From the IMG/VR virus record IMGVR_UViG_3300005548_000477, positions 1 to 23,022 of that record: a stretch of DNA of 23,022 nt. One strand, 5' to 3'. Positions 1 through 6,917 of the stretch are shown here, piece after piece (position 1 is the first letter of the stretch; each line of letters opens with the position of its first letter). The position numbers and the translations under genes are program-made. The stretch is from a virus. A model generated the notes under the pieces. It saw only the letters and a list, made by a program, of their open reading frames with translations. It was not told the DNA's origin and searched no databases.

Positions 1-456
1 ATGGTCGAAGTCGTCGAGTGGAACTGGGCTGTCTATGTTGGCCTCAGTAATACAGGCACGCCCGTAAAGTATCGCTTCCAGCGTGGGTTGATGTACTCGC
101 GCACCATCGAGATAACTGGCCGGGTGCGCGCACCGAGCGTCCACCGAGGCAAGCTTATCCAAATTTGGATATCCCCATTTGGCCGCGAAGTTCGCTTCAA
201 CGCCCGCACCGGCGAGGTCGGCCAGTTCTATTCGCAGCGCCTAGGCCCGCAGGGACCAGACTTTGAGGTGAACTTGGAACTTCCCGAGGAAGCCTTGGCG
301 CCCGCGTTGACGTGCCTCAGTTCTGTATGGAAGTTCGTCGATATCTGGACGGCTGAGAAGCAAGGCGAGCCGGCAAAAGTCACGGCCTTCTGCTTCTCCG
401 CCAGCATCCATCCGAACCTGATCGATTGGGCCGGTGCAGAGGCAGCGCCAAGTTAG
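1..456 (+). CDS. hypothetical protein, 151 aa
   Basis: I do not recognise this protein. The frame opens with ATG at the first base of the window and ends at TAG, so the ribosome binding site, and possibly a longer N-terminus, lie outside the window. The composition looks like a soluble, strand-rich domain: alternating hydrophobic and polar residues, several Trp, no membrane segment and no signal peptide. Base composition is visibly less GC-rich than in the phage genes to the right. It converges on the cysteine-rich gene at 486-1124, with about 30 bases between the two stops. It could be flanking chromosome or late-added phage cargo; nothing in the sequence decides between them. Confidence 0.5.
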   Translation: MVEVVEWNWAVYVGLSNTGTPVKYRFQRGLMYSRTIEITGRVRAPSVHRGKLIQIWISPFGREVRFNARTGEVGQFYSQRLGPQGPDFEVNLELPEEALAPALTCLSSVWKFVDIWTAEKQGEPAKVTAFCFSASIHPNLIDWAGAEAAPS

Positions 457-485
457 CAGCATCCTGGTATCTCGCCGGCCGTTGG

Positions 486-1124
486 TCATCGGTTAGGCGG
501 CCCAAATTTAAGTGGAGGTATGGTCACCTCGCCAGTGCGGTCACAATATTCAAGTCGCTTGTTGCTGTTTTCCCAGCACTTGGAATTCCTGGCCTTTTGG
601 CAGATTTTTCTATCGGTCTCGAATTGCTGATGGCATTGCGGTCGTTCGCTCCAACGCGGGTTTGAAGACGAGGCGCCGTCCGATCCGCCAGAGCGGGGGC
701 TGTAGTTGGGTGGGAAAGGAAAGTGTCCTCCGATCGGAGGCAAGCTAGTCGGTGTATAGCCGTGGCAGTTGGCGCAGCCTGGAACACTCCAATAGTCCCC
801 AAAGCGGCGAGGGCTTGCGGCCGCCAGTTGGTAGCCGGAACCGGTATCTGGTCTCGACCCCAAGAGCCCTTGGCTTCCGACCTCGGGTCCATCCGACGAC
901 CGGCTGTCCCCGGCCGCCCAAAGCATTGTGGGGCCGCTTTCGCCTGCATCGATCGCCGGCTTTTTGCCGGCCTGAGCACCCTCGCCGAGCGGCGAAAAGA
1001 ACTCGTCGTAACGCTGCGTTGCACCCACCTGGCGCTCGTGTTCGACGTCTGCAGGTGACCTCAGATACCAACGCGCAAGTGCATCGCCACTCAGGCGTGC
1101 GGGATCGATCTGGCTAGAAGCCAT
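486..1124 (-). CDS. cysteine-rich hypothetical protein, 212 aa
   Basis: The function is unknown. Three zones can be seen. Residues 1-43 form a charged, helix-prone start (PARLSGDALARWYLRSPADV, then RYDEFF). Residues 44-160 are a Gly/Ser/Pro-rich linker. The C-terminal part, about 164-206, has spaced cysteines (Cys164, Cys175, Cys183, Cys194) in the pattern C-x10-C-x7-CW-x10-C, followed by IPPL. I recall similar short Cys/Trp tails on alphaproteobacterial hypothetical proteins, often near prophages; that is memory, not a search result. There is no signal peptide or membrane segment. An AGGAGG element lies 11 bases before the ATG, with GGAGAG closer. The gene diverges from the DUF2239 gene across about 160 bases that probably hold both promoters. 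The N-terminal part may be an adaptor and the tail a disulfide- or metal-stabilised domain. Confidence 0.62.
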   Translation of the reverse strand: MASSQIDPARLSGDALARWYLRSPADVEHERQVGATQRYDEFFSPLGEGAQAGKKPAIDAGESGPTMLWAAGDSRSSDGPEVGSQGLLGSRPDTGSGYQLAAASPRRFGDYWSVPGCANCHGYTPTSLPPIGGHFPFPPNYSPRSGGSDGASSSNPRWSERPQCHQQFETDRKICQKARNSKCWENSNKRLEYCDRTGEVTIPPLKFGPPNR

Positions 1125-1286
1125 GCGGCGCTCTCCTCCTGCGAATGATGGGCGGCGGCTACGCGCCGCGGATGACCCGTTGGTTGCCGATGACGGGTCG
1201 AAGAAATTGCCGGGCGATATTCGGAGCTATTCCCGCGCCTCATGTGGGGCTAAATTTCACCCGGGCAGAACTATTCAGGAGCCACT

Positions 1287-1853
1287 ATGGCGTCTTCCCC
1301 GGGAGGCAGCGTCACCGGTTTCGCAGGATCGCGGCTCATCGCGCGCGGCGATCTGGCAGCGGTGGCTCTCGCCGCGCATGCAAACCAAGATCGCACTCCC
1401 CTGATCCTCAATGACTCAACTGGCCACGCCGTCGAAGTCGATCTGCGTGGCTCCGTGGACGACGTCCTGGCCCGATTGAGCCCAGCCTCTTCCGCTTCGA
1501 AGCCCGCCCGCGGCCGCCCGAAGCTCGGCGTCATCGCCCGCGAGGTTACGTTGCTCCCTCGCCACTGGGACTGGCTTGCGACCCAGCCGGGCGGCGCCTC
1601 GGCGACCCTGCGCCGCCTCGTCGACCAGGCGCGGCGAGAGACCGTAGACGCCGACGCGGTGCGCCAGACGCAGGAGGTGACCTACCGGGTTATGACGGCG
1701 CTGGCCGGCGACCGGCCTGGCTATGAGGAAGCGACGCGCGCCCTCTTCGCCCGCGATCGCGCGCGGTTCGAGGGCCTCGTTGCCGCCTGGCCAAAGGATG
1801 TCGCCGCGTACATCGGCGAGCTCAGCGAGCGGGCTTGGCCCCCTGTCCCCTGA
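1287..1853 (+). CDS. DUF2239 family protein, 188 aa
   Basis: This matches the DUF2239 family as I know it. The N-terminus reads FAGSRLIARGDLAAVALAAH, then a VDLRGSVDDVLARL stretch (about residues 50-64), then the family signature RGRPKLGVIAREVTLLPRHW (about 75-94), the LATQPGGASATLRRLV element, and a C-terminal AWPKDVAAYIGEL segment. Length is typical and the gene looks intact. The biochemical role of the family is not established; the central part looks ribbon-helix-helix-like, but I cannot confirm that. AGGAG lies six bases before the ATG. The gene runs against the phage operon, and its last 32 bases overlap the 3' end of the outer-membrane spanin gene. That is unusually tight for a host gene next to a prophage, so it may be phage cargo. 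Family assignment is firm; the host-or-phage question is open. Confidence 0.85.
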   Translation: MASSPGGSVTGFAGSRLIARGDLAAVALAAHANQDRTPLILNDSTGHAVEVDLRGSVDDVLARLSPASSASKPARGRPKLGVIAREVTLLPRHWDWLATQPGGASATLRRLVDQARRETVDADAVRQTQEVTYRVMTALAGDRPGYEEATRALFARDRARFEGLVAAWPKDVAAYIGELSERAWPPVP

Positions 1854-2124
1854 TCCGGTCCTCCAGATCATGCTCGGCCTGATGCGTCTGCACAGCCAAG
1901 GCCCTCGCCGCATCGCAAGCGACAATCTCAGCGCCGCGCGTCGCGTAGCCCACCTCCAGGTCAGCGGTCGTCGGCGCTGCCGGTAGGCGGTAGAGCGCGC
2001 ACGGCGCCTGCGCCGCTTGGGGCATTTGAATTCTGGGTGCATCCGCCAAGATCGGGCCGTGCGCCGCACAGGCCGTCATCAGCGTCGCGCAGGCGAGCAG
2101 CGCGGGCGGGATCGAGCGGGACAT
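1822..2124 (-). CDS. Rz1-like outer-membrane spanin lipoprotein
   Basis: This is a 100-residue candidate o-spanin. The N-terminus has a positive, hydrophobic signal ending in the lipobox LMTAC, so lipidation is expected on Cys19. The mature part is short, proline- and alanine-rich at first, then helix-forming (RGAEIVACDAARALAVQTHQAE). I chose the second ATG: GGAGG at 2131-2135 lies six bases before it and directly abuts the upstream ATG at 2130. The gene starts inside the Rz-like gene in another frame and runs past its end, the classic spanin overlap. By analogy with lambda Rz/Rz1 it would join the inner and outer membranes across the periplasm at the last step of lysis. Sequence identity in this family is always weak, so the call rests on lipobox, size and position. 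Confidence 0.75.
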   Translation of the reverse strand: MSRSIPPALLACATLMTACAAHGPILADAPRIQMPQAAQAPCALYRLPAAPTTADLEVGYATRGAEIVACDAARALAVQTHQAEHDLEDRIRGQGAKPAR

Positions 2125-2392
2125 TGGCATCCTCCGATTTGAGCGCTTCAGGCATCAGGCGGGCGACAACGCCGTTGGCGGCGTCGCGCTGGCGGACCAC
2201 GACCTCGACCCGCTGAGCGCTCTGTTGCGCGCCCTGCGTCTCAAGGCCCGCGACAGCGGCCTTGGCGAGCGCGGCCTCGGTCTTCGGCCGCTCGCGGGCG
2301 GCGGCGTCATGGCGGCCCTTCAGATAGAGCCCGCCGGCCACGCCCAGCACCGCCAGCATGGCCGTGAGGATCAGGATCAGGCGCGGGCTCAT
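1961..2392 (-). CDS. Rz-like inner-membrane spanin
   Basis: This 143-residue protein has one N-terminal membrane segment (about residues 4-24, ILILTAMLAVLGVAGGLYL) followed by a charged, helical periplasmic stretch (about 26-80), as expected for an i-spanin. The start is the ATG at 2392, which overlaps the endolysin stop in an ATGA arrangement; a longer reading from 2476 would bury the membrane segment. The Rz1-like lipoprotein gene is nested in a different frame from 2124. The pair follows holin and endolysin in the lysis cassette, and the expected job is outer-membrane disruption after peptidoglycan is cut. The C-terminus is Pro/Gly-rich with two Cys, and may be disordered because it shares DNA with Rz1. 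Confidence 0.74.
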   Translation of the reverse strand: MSPRLILILTAMLAVLGVAGGLYLKGRHDAAARERPKTEAALAKAAVAGLETQGAQQSAQRVEVVVRQRDAANGVVARLMPEALKSEDANVPLDPARAARLRDADDGLCGARPDLGGCTQNSNAPSGAGAVRALPPTGSADDR

Positions 2393-2817
2393 TGCGGCAG
2401 CCCCAGGCCATAGCCGCCGGCCCGCCGCGTCAGAACCTGCCGTCGCATCCGCGGATCGAAGGACACGTGACACCACGTCCCCTCCTCGATGATCTGATCG
2501 AAATCCAGATCCGACTCAGCGAGCGCCCGACAGACCGCGAGCGCATCGCCAAAGCCGTAGCAGTTGAAATCCACCGCATGGCCGGTCAGGTGCGCCGAGG
2601 TCGCCGCCCCGCCCACCGCGCGGTTGAGCGAACGGCAGCGATAGCCGCTCGACACGGTGATCACCCGCCCGCCCAACTGGCGGCGCACCTCCTCCATCCG
2701 CGCCGCGGTCTCCCGCAGCGTCGCCACCACCTCCGGCGGCGGGGTGTTGTCAAACTCGCGATGCTGCGTGCACGCGAGCTCTTCCAGCGCGAAGTGCGCC
2801 GTCAGCTGAGTCACCAT
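2389..2817 (-). CDS. M15-family peptidase endolysin, 142 aa
   Basis: This is a peptidoglycan peptidase of the M15A type (D-Ala-D-Ala carboxypeptidase-like fold). The zinc-site motif SAHLTGHAVDF is at residues 74-84, giving His76 and Asp83 as ligands, and WCHVSF at 115-120 supplies the third ligand, His117. The SSGYRC element (56-61) before the motif is also typical. The length matches single-domain phage and GTA-type M15 endolysins. There is no signal peptide, so release depends on the holin upstream. The stop overlaps the Rz-like start by four bases. It would cleave stem-peptide crosslinks during lysis; the exact bond cannot be read from sequence. Confidence 0.88.
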   Translation of the reverse strand: MVTQLTAHFALEELACTQHREFDNTPPPEVVATLRETAARMEEVRRQLGGRVITVSSGYRCRSLNRAVGGAATSAHLTGHAVDFNCYGFGDALAVCRALAESDLDFDQIIEEGTWCHVSFDPRMRRQVLTRRAGGYGLGLPQ

Positions 2818-2847
2818 GAATCTCAGTCCTGCGGTGAATGGGGCCCG

Positions 2848-3087
2848 TTAGGGCGTGGGGCTGCGCGCCGCATGGACCAGCTTCGCCCAGTCCGTGACGG
2901 TCGCGCCGGCTAGGTAGAGGGTCGCCAGGACCACGTTGGCGCCGACCAGCGCCAGGCCTAGCCACTTGAGCGCCGCCGCATCATGCAGCCGCCAGACGAT
3001 GCAGCCGACGCCGGCGCAGTTCAGCACCGTTGCGATGTAGGTGTAGATCCGCCGCCAGAGCCAGCGGACCTCAACGGGCGGCGCCAT
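2848..3087 (-). CDS. putative holin, 79 aa, two membrane segments
   Basis: This small protein has two hydrophobic helices, about residues 14-33 and 41-61, separated by a short charged turn (WRLHDAAALK). The N-terminus is basic and the C-terminus polar. Size, topology and position just before the endolysin gene fit a class II-type holin, which would permeabilise the inner membrane and release the endolysin. The start overlaps the end of the XhlA-like gene by 17 bases, implying coupled translation. I see no family signature, so the call rests on topology and context. The holin could also act together with the neighbouring coiled-coil membrane protein. Confidence 0.62.
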   Translation of the reverse strand: MAPPVEVRWLWRRIYTYIATVLNCAGVGCIVWRLHDAAALKWLGLALVGANVVLATLYLAGATVTDWAKLVHAARSPTP

Positions 3088-3343
3088 CGGTGACCTCCTG
3101 CTTGGCGATGAGTTGCGCGCTTTCGAGCCGAGTGACGCGCGCTTGGTCGGCGGACCACACCTGCGCCAGGGCCCAAGCCAACATGGCCAGCGCGATGGCC
3201 CAGGACCGGTTCTTCAAACCCTCGACGGCTTTGAGGGTGCTGGCAGCCGAGATCTTGATTTCGCCGAGTCGCTCTTCGCAACGGGACTCGTGGTCGGTGA
3301 GGCGCTGTTCGAGCGCGGCCATTCGCTCAGCTTGAGTGGTCAC
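3071..3343 (-). CDS. XhlA-like coiled-coil membrane protein, 90 aa
   Basis: Residues 1-44 form a charged, heptad-like helix (MAALEQRLTDHESRCEERLG), residues about 47-64 a single membrane segment (WAIALAMLAWALAQVW), and the tail is a short helix. This layout resembles haemolysin XhlA-type phage proteins that work with a holin. The start codon is GTG: it shares GTGA with the stop of the upstream virion gene, and no better start is present. Its overlap with both neighbours places it firmly in the lysis cassette. It may assist or restrain the holin; the family assignment is by architecture only. Confidence 0.6.
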   Translation of the reverse strand: MTTQAERMAALEQRLTDHESRCEERLGEIKISAASTLKAVEGLKNRSWAIALAMLAWALAQVWSADQARVTRLESAQLIAKQEVTDGAAR

Positions 3344-4215
3344 GAGATTAGCGGCCCCTTCAAGATTGGCACGTCGAGGCCGGCGTTGACGTTCGTCGTC
3401 TGCCCCTTCGTCTGAGTGTTCGACGTCCCACTCGTCGTCTGCCCCGTGAACAGGTTGATCGGCAGACCGCTCAGCATCGCCACGATCTGCGCCGTGCTGG
3501 TCGTCGGCGCCTGAAGCTGTTGCTGGGTGATGTTGCGCAGGTCGTCGCCGGTCGAAAGCTGGCTCGCGATATTGGCGCGGTTGTTGGCGTCATAGGCTGT
3601 CGAGGCGTCGACGATCCCCTGCGCGGCCGCCAGGCGCTGGGCCTGCTGCTGCTGCTGCAGCTGCGCCTGCGACGTTGCCCCGCCGAGCGCCTGGGCGAAG
3701 CCCTGCGACCGAAGATTGCCCAGCGACGTCGCCCGCGCCCGCGCCAGTTCCCCTTCCGTCGCCGATTGGGTCAGCGCCGCGCCCGATCCGCCGAACGCCC
3801 CGGAACCCGCCAGGTCGAGCGCCTGCTGCGCCCGCACCTTGCCATCGCTCGCGTCGAGGTCCGCCGACGTCGCGTTGACCACATCGTTCAGGTACGGGTC
3901 CATGAACTGGCCGATGTTGGCCGAGATGCTCGGCGCCTGCCGGTTCGCCACGCCGCGGTAGAGGTCGAGCGCGCCGTCGAAATTCCACGGAGAGCCGGAG
4001 AGCACGCCGGCGTTGAGGCCCGCCGCGCTCTGCAGCGGGTTGACCGGCGCGACTTGGCTCTGCGGGTCCTGTCCCACCAAGCTGCCGACGCGCCCAGCCA
4101 CGCTCTGCGTCAGGTTGGACGCCCAGTCGGGCACGATCGGCGTCGTGGTGGAGTTGGTCTGGGTGTTGGACGTGCCGCTCGAGTTCGACTTCGAGCCTCC
4201 GATCTTCAAGCTCAT
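3340..4215 (-). CDS. putative virion (tail/ejection) protein, 291 aa
   Basis: I cannot assign a named family. The protein is rich in Ala, Gln, Ser and Asn, has no membrane helix, and contains a long helical, glutamine-rich stretch (about residues 180-200, with LQQQQQAQRL). The low-complexity motif SGTSNTQT appears near both ends, at about residues 12-20 and again about 263-270, followed each time by Thr/Gln-rich sequence. Position between the gp10-like hub with its GNAT neighbour and the lysis genes is where podoviruses of this kind encode tail-tip or ejected internal proteins. The middle (FMDPYLNDVVNATSADLD, then a GSGAFGGSGAALTQ stretch) resembles uncharacterised phage proteins I have seen in this position. 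An AAGGA element precedes the ATG. Confidence 0.68.
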   Translation of the reverse strand: MSLKIGGSKSNSSGTSNTQTNSTTTPIVPDWASNLTQSVAGRVGSLVGQDPQSQVAPVNPLQSAAGLNAGVLSGSPWNFDGALDLYRGVANRQAPSISANIGQFMDPYLNDVVNATSADLDASDGKVRAQQALDLAGSGAFGGSGAALTQSATEGELARARATSLGNLRSQGFAQALGGATSQAQLQQQQQAQRLAAAQGIVDASTAYDANNRANIASQLSTGDDLRNITQQQLQAPTTSTAQIVAMLSGLPINLFTGQTTSGTSNTQTKGQTTNVNAGLDVPILKGPLIS

Positions 4216-4216
4216 C

Positions 4217-4585
4217 CTAGAGGTCCTTTGCGATGATCCGCGCCAGCGGCGCGTAACCTTTGGTCTTGAGCGCCCGCGCCCAGCCGTCCCGCCCGATCAC
4301 CAGCACGCGCCGGCAACCGCACGCGCGGCCCCACGCCTCGGCCAGCGGCAAGAGTTCGTCTTCCAGCTCGTCTCGCGCGCCGCCGGCCAGCCAGATCAGC
4401 AGCCGCCGCTCGCCCGGATCGTCTTCGATGGCGGCCACCAGGGCGCCGCCTCGGCCGGTCCACAACCGGGCCTCGCCGCGATCGATCGCGGCCCGCACAT
4501 CCTCAAGAGAGTGGGTTCGTCCAGCGTGGTCGAGCGCGGCGTCGAGCCAGGGCGCTGAGCGCGCCCACTCAGCCGCGAAATTCAT
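4217..4585 (-). CDS. small GNAT-fold phage protein, 122 aa
   Basis: This resembles the short acetyltransferase-like proteins often found in virion modules of tailed phages. Features seen: HSLEDVRAAIDRGEARLW near the N-terminus, a strand pair (GGALVAAIED; RRLLIWLAGG), then a helix, and a C-terminal GCRRVLVIGRDGWARALKTK segment ending in GYAPLARIIAKDL. A classic acetyl-CoA loop (Q/RxxGxG/A) is not evident, so catalysis is uncertain. The start chosen is the ATG at 4585, which overlaps the gp10-like stop by four bases; an upstream ATG at 4633 would run far into that gene. One base separates its stop from the next start. Its role is unknown; it could modify a virion protein or act structurally. 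Confidence 0.7.
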   Translation of the reverse strand: MNFAAEWARSAPWLDAALDHAGRTHSLEDVRAAIDRGEARLWTGRGGALVAAIEDDPGERRLLIWLAGGARDELEDELLPLAEAWGRACGCRRVLVIGRDGWARALKTKGYAPLARIIAKDL

Positions 4586-6114
4586 CGTCGCCCGGCCGCC
4601 GTGGCGTCGAACACTGGCTGGCCGATCCGGCACGCAGTTGGCGCGCTGGAGCCCGCGAAGGTCACCTTGAACAGCCGCCCGGAGACCAGGATGTCCGTCT
4701 TGGCGTCGCCGGGCGACATGGCGGGCGCAGCGACGATCAGCTCTTCGTCCTGCGGATGGCGCCGCGCGGTGATGCTCACAGCCACCGGGCCTAGTTGATC
4801 CTTGAAATCCGGCCAGACCTCCCGGACCAGCAGGCAGCTGTCCGGATCGAGATAGCTGTCGGCCGTCTCGATGAACCAGGAAAAGGCCTGGCCGTCCGCC
4901 GAATGTCCCTTCTCGTGGTGGTAGGCCACGCCGTCATAGGTGACGCCGATCGGATAGAGCGATGGCCCCGCGTCGACGAAGGCTGTCCGCGCCATCACAC
5001 CGCGATGCCAGGCGCCTGCATCCGCGCCGGAGAGGGCCAGCGCCAAGTATCGACTGTTCTCATAACCGTCGCGGCTGTCAGGATAGTCGAAACGGATCTC
5101 CGAAAACTCGGCGTTGGACGACGCCACGACCTTGTCGCCCTGGCTGGCCGCCAGCCGATCGGCGAAATCCTGGCGGATCGGGCACGCGATCGGCTCGGGC
5201 TGGCCGCCGACGCCATAGCTGTAGAACTGCCGGTCTGGGCTCGCCCAGAAGGCGGTTTGCCCGACGACCACCGCTGCGTTCGGCCCGACGAGGCCACAGT
5301 TGCGGCCCACCCGGTCGAAGCGCCAGGGCTGGTTCAGCGACCCGACGAAGGTTCCCAGGAACAGGGCGTCGCTCGTCCACACCAGCATGTAGGGCCCGAC
5401 CATCCGCCCGGCGACGATCCGCCCACCGCCGGTCAGCACATATTCGCGCGCGGTCGAGCCGTCGGCGAGCGTGCTCCACTGGGTATTGTCGCGGATCGAG
5501 GAGTGGCGGATGCAGAGCGGGTTGAAGGTCCCGGAAACCTCCTCGTTGCAGCCGAGCGCAAAGACCTGGTAGCCGCCGTTCAACGGCGCCACCAGCATGT
5601 GCGTGACATTCGCCGGGGCATTGGCCAGCGCCGCGGCAGGCGCGCCTGTGTCGTTGGTCCACGCGAAGATCGTCTGGTTGCGCGGGCTCGCCAGCAGGTT
5701 CTGCCCCCATGCCCCGAAGGACCAGGTCAGCGGGAAGTAGTCGGTCGTCGACGGCTGTCCAAAGCCGCCGACCCCATAGCCGCCGGTGCCGTACCCTGCC
5801 CCGCCAGCCCCATCGATCGCGCCGGCCGCGAAGCCCGACGCCGGCGTGATATCGAACAGCGCCCCGCCCTGCCAGAGTTGCAGCTTCGAATGGGTGCCGA
5901 ACGCGATATTCAGCACCGCGGCGTTGTCGGTCCAGGGAAACACCGTCCGGCAGACCCCGGTGAGCGGGTCCGCCGACAGGCTCTCCCACCCACCGATCGT
6001 CTGCGCCCGCCCCAGCCGGAACCGCACATTGGACCCATCAGCCCACCGCCCGTTCCCAGCAAAGCTGGTGTCATCGCCGTTCAACCCCGGCGGAAGGTCG
6101 AGGGGAATTCGCAT
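4582..6114 (-). CDS. P22 gp10-like packaged-DNA stabilisation / tail hub protein
   Basis: This 510-residue protein begins MRIPLDLPPGLNGDDTSFAG and continues with ADGSNVRFRLGRAQTIGGW, the usual opening of the gp10-like phage stabilisation family. Repeated Trp/Tyr-rich strands through the middle fit a beta-propeller-like body, and length is close to P22 gp10 (about 470). In P22, gp10 closes the portal channel after packaging and joins the tail machine. An oddity is the Gly/Tyr-rich insert at about residues 100-120 (GAGGAGYGTGGYGVGGFG). CAGGAG lies six bases before the ATG. The gene diverges from the plus-strand methyltransferase with only 29 bases between starts, a gap that also holds a 6-bp inverted repeat (6126-6140). 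It overlaps the GNAT gene downstream. Confidence 0.8.
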   Translation of the reverse strand: MRIPLDLPPGLNGDDTSFAGNGRWADGSNVRFRLGRAQTIGGWESLSADPLTGVCRTVFPWTDNAAVLNIAFGTHSKLQLWQGGALFDITPASGFAAGAIDGAGGAGYGTGGYGVGGFGQPSTTDYFPLTWSFGAWGQNLLASPRNQTIFAWTNDTGAPAAALANAPANVTHMLVAPLNGGYQVFALGCNEEVSGTFNPLCIRHSSIRDNTQWSTLADGSTAREYVLTGGGRIVAGRMVGPYMLVWTSDALFLGTFVGSLNQPWRFDRVGRNCGLVGPNAAVVVGQTAFWASPDRQFYSYGVGGQPEPIACPIRQDFADRLAASQGDKVVASSNAEFSEIRFDYPDSRDGYENSRYLALALSGADAGAWHRGVMARTAFVDAGPSLYPIGVTYDGVAYHHEKGHSADGQAFSWFIETADSYLDPDSCLLVREVWPDFKDQLGPVAVSITARRHPQDEELIVAAPAMSPGDAKTDILVSGRLFKVTFAGSSAPTACRIGQPVFDATAAGRR

Positions 6115-6143
6115 GCGGAACTCCTGCTGCTAGAAGCAGCGTT

Positions 6144-6917
6144 ATGAAGATCATCGAAACCCTCGCCGCCGACTGCAAGGTATGCGGATCAGAGGTGCGG
6201 CCGTTTGGCCGCATCGACTTCAATCGTTCGTGTGAAGATGAACGATCATCTCCGTTGGTGCCGGCTGGCTACGCGATCCCTTACACACGTTGTGTTAGGT
6301 GTGGGCTGATTTTTACAAGTGCGTTTGATCAATGGTCTACACATGAATTTTCTTCGTTAATATATAACGACGAATACATCCGCGTAGATCCGGATTTTAT
6401 TGAATCTAGACCTAGAAATCACGCAACTATGATTTCTACTGAGTTGCGATCATTCGAGAGTCAAGTACATGGATTAGACTACGGCGGCGGAAACGGTTTA
6501 TTTTCCAAGTTGATGCAAAAATTTGGCTTTAACGATTATGAATCATACGATCCGCTGATCGCCGAATTCTCGGCGAAACCAGAAAAATTGTTCAACTTAA
6601 TAACTTGCTTTGAAACTTTAGAGCATCTTCATAAACCGCTATTTGCAGTAAATGATATGTCATCTATGCTTGACGATCATGGTATTATATTTTTTTCTAC
6701 AATGATTCAACCAGAAAACATCCAAGATATTGGAATTTCATGGTGGTACATCGCGCCAAGAAACGGGCATATTACAATATATACGAAATTGTCATTAAAT
6801 ATTATGTGGAGAAGTCTGGGATTTGAATTTGCGTCATTCAACGACAATTATCACGTTGCATACAAGAAAATCCCAGATTTCGCGGTTAACCTGCTTCGAA
6901 AAGCGCGGCCTACCTAA
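6144..6917 (+). CDS. class I SAM-dependent methyltransferase with N-terminal zinc-type cysteines
   Basis: This 257-residue protein has two CxxC pairs at the N-terminus (Cys11/Cys14 and Cys50/Cys53), likely a zinc site. The SAM-binding loop LDYGGGNGLF is at 111-120, an acidic ribose-binding candidate is in SYDP (Asp136), and CFETLEHLHKP is at 155-165, the post-II/motif IV region of Methyltransf_23-type enzymes. A late RNGHITIYTKLSL element (206-218) is typical of that group. Relatives act on sugars or other small molecules, but the substrate here is unknown. From about base 6220 the gene is strikingly AT-rich, with many TTA, AAT and ATA codons, unlike its neighbours, so it was probably acquired recently. 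It reads against the phage operon and ends in a four-base overlap (CTAA) with the glycine-rich gene. No strong ribosome site is visible. Confidence 0.87.
   Translation: MKIIETLAADCKVCGSEVRPFGRIDFNRSCEDERSSPLVPAGYAIPYTRCVRCGLIFTSAFDQWSTHEFSSLIYNDEYIRVDPDFIESRPRNHATMISTELRSFESQVHGLDYGGGNGLFSKLMQKFGFNDYESYDPLIAEFSAKPEKLFNLITCFETLEHLHKPLFAVNDMSSMLDDHGIIFFSTMIQPENIQDIGISWWYIAPRNGHITIYTKLSLNIMWRSLGFEFASFNDNYHVAYKKIPDFAVNLLRKARPT

Noticed and set aside
756-776. CANCH in the cysteine-rich protein as a cytochrome c haem site
   Set aside because: The CxxCH spelling fits, but the protein has no signal peptide, no surrounding cytochrome fold and lies in a low-complexity linker.
6126-6140. Inverted repeat GCTGCT-AGA-AGCAGC between gp10-like and methyltransferase starts as an operator
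   Set aside because: It is short, lies in 29 bases that must also hold two ribosome sites, and has no second copy in the window; I could not support a regulatory call.
4795-6147. Long plus-strand reading frame (450 codons) opposite the gp10-like gene
   Set aside because: It mirrors a clearly coding minus-strand frame; the translation is Arg/Gly/Pro-rich without recognisable domains, as expected for shadow frames in GC-rich DNA.
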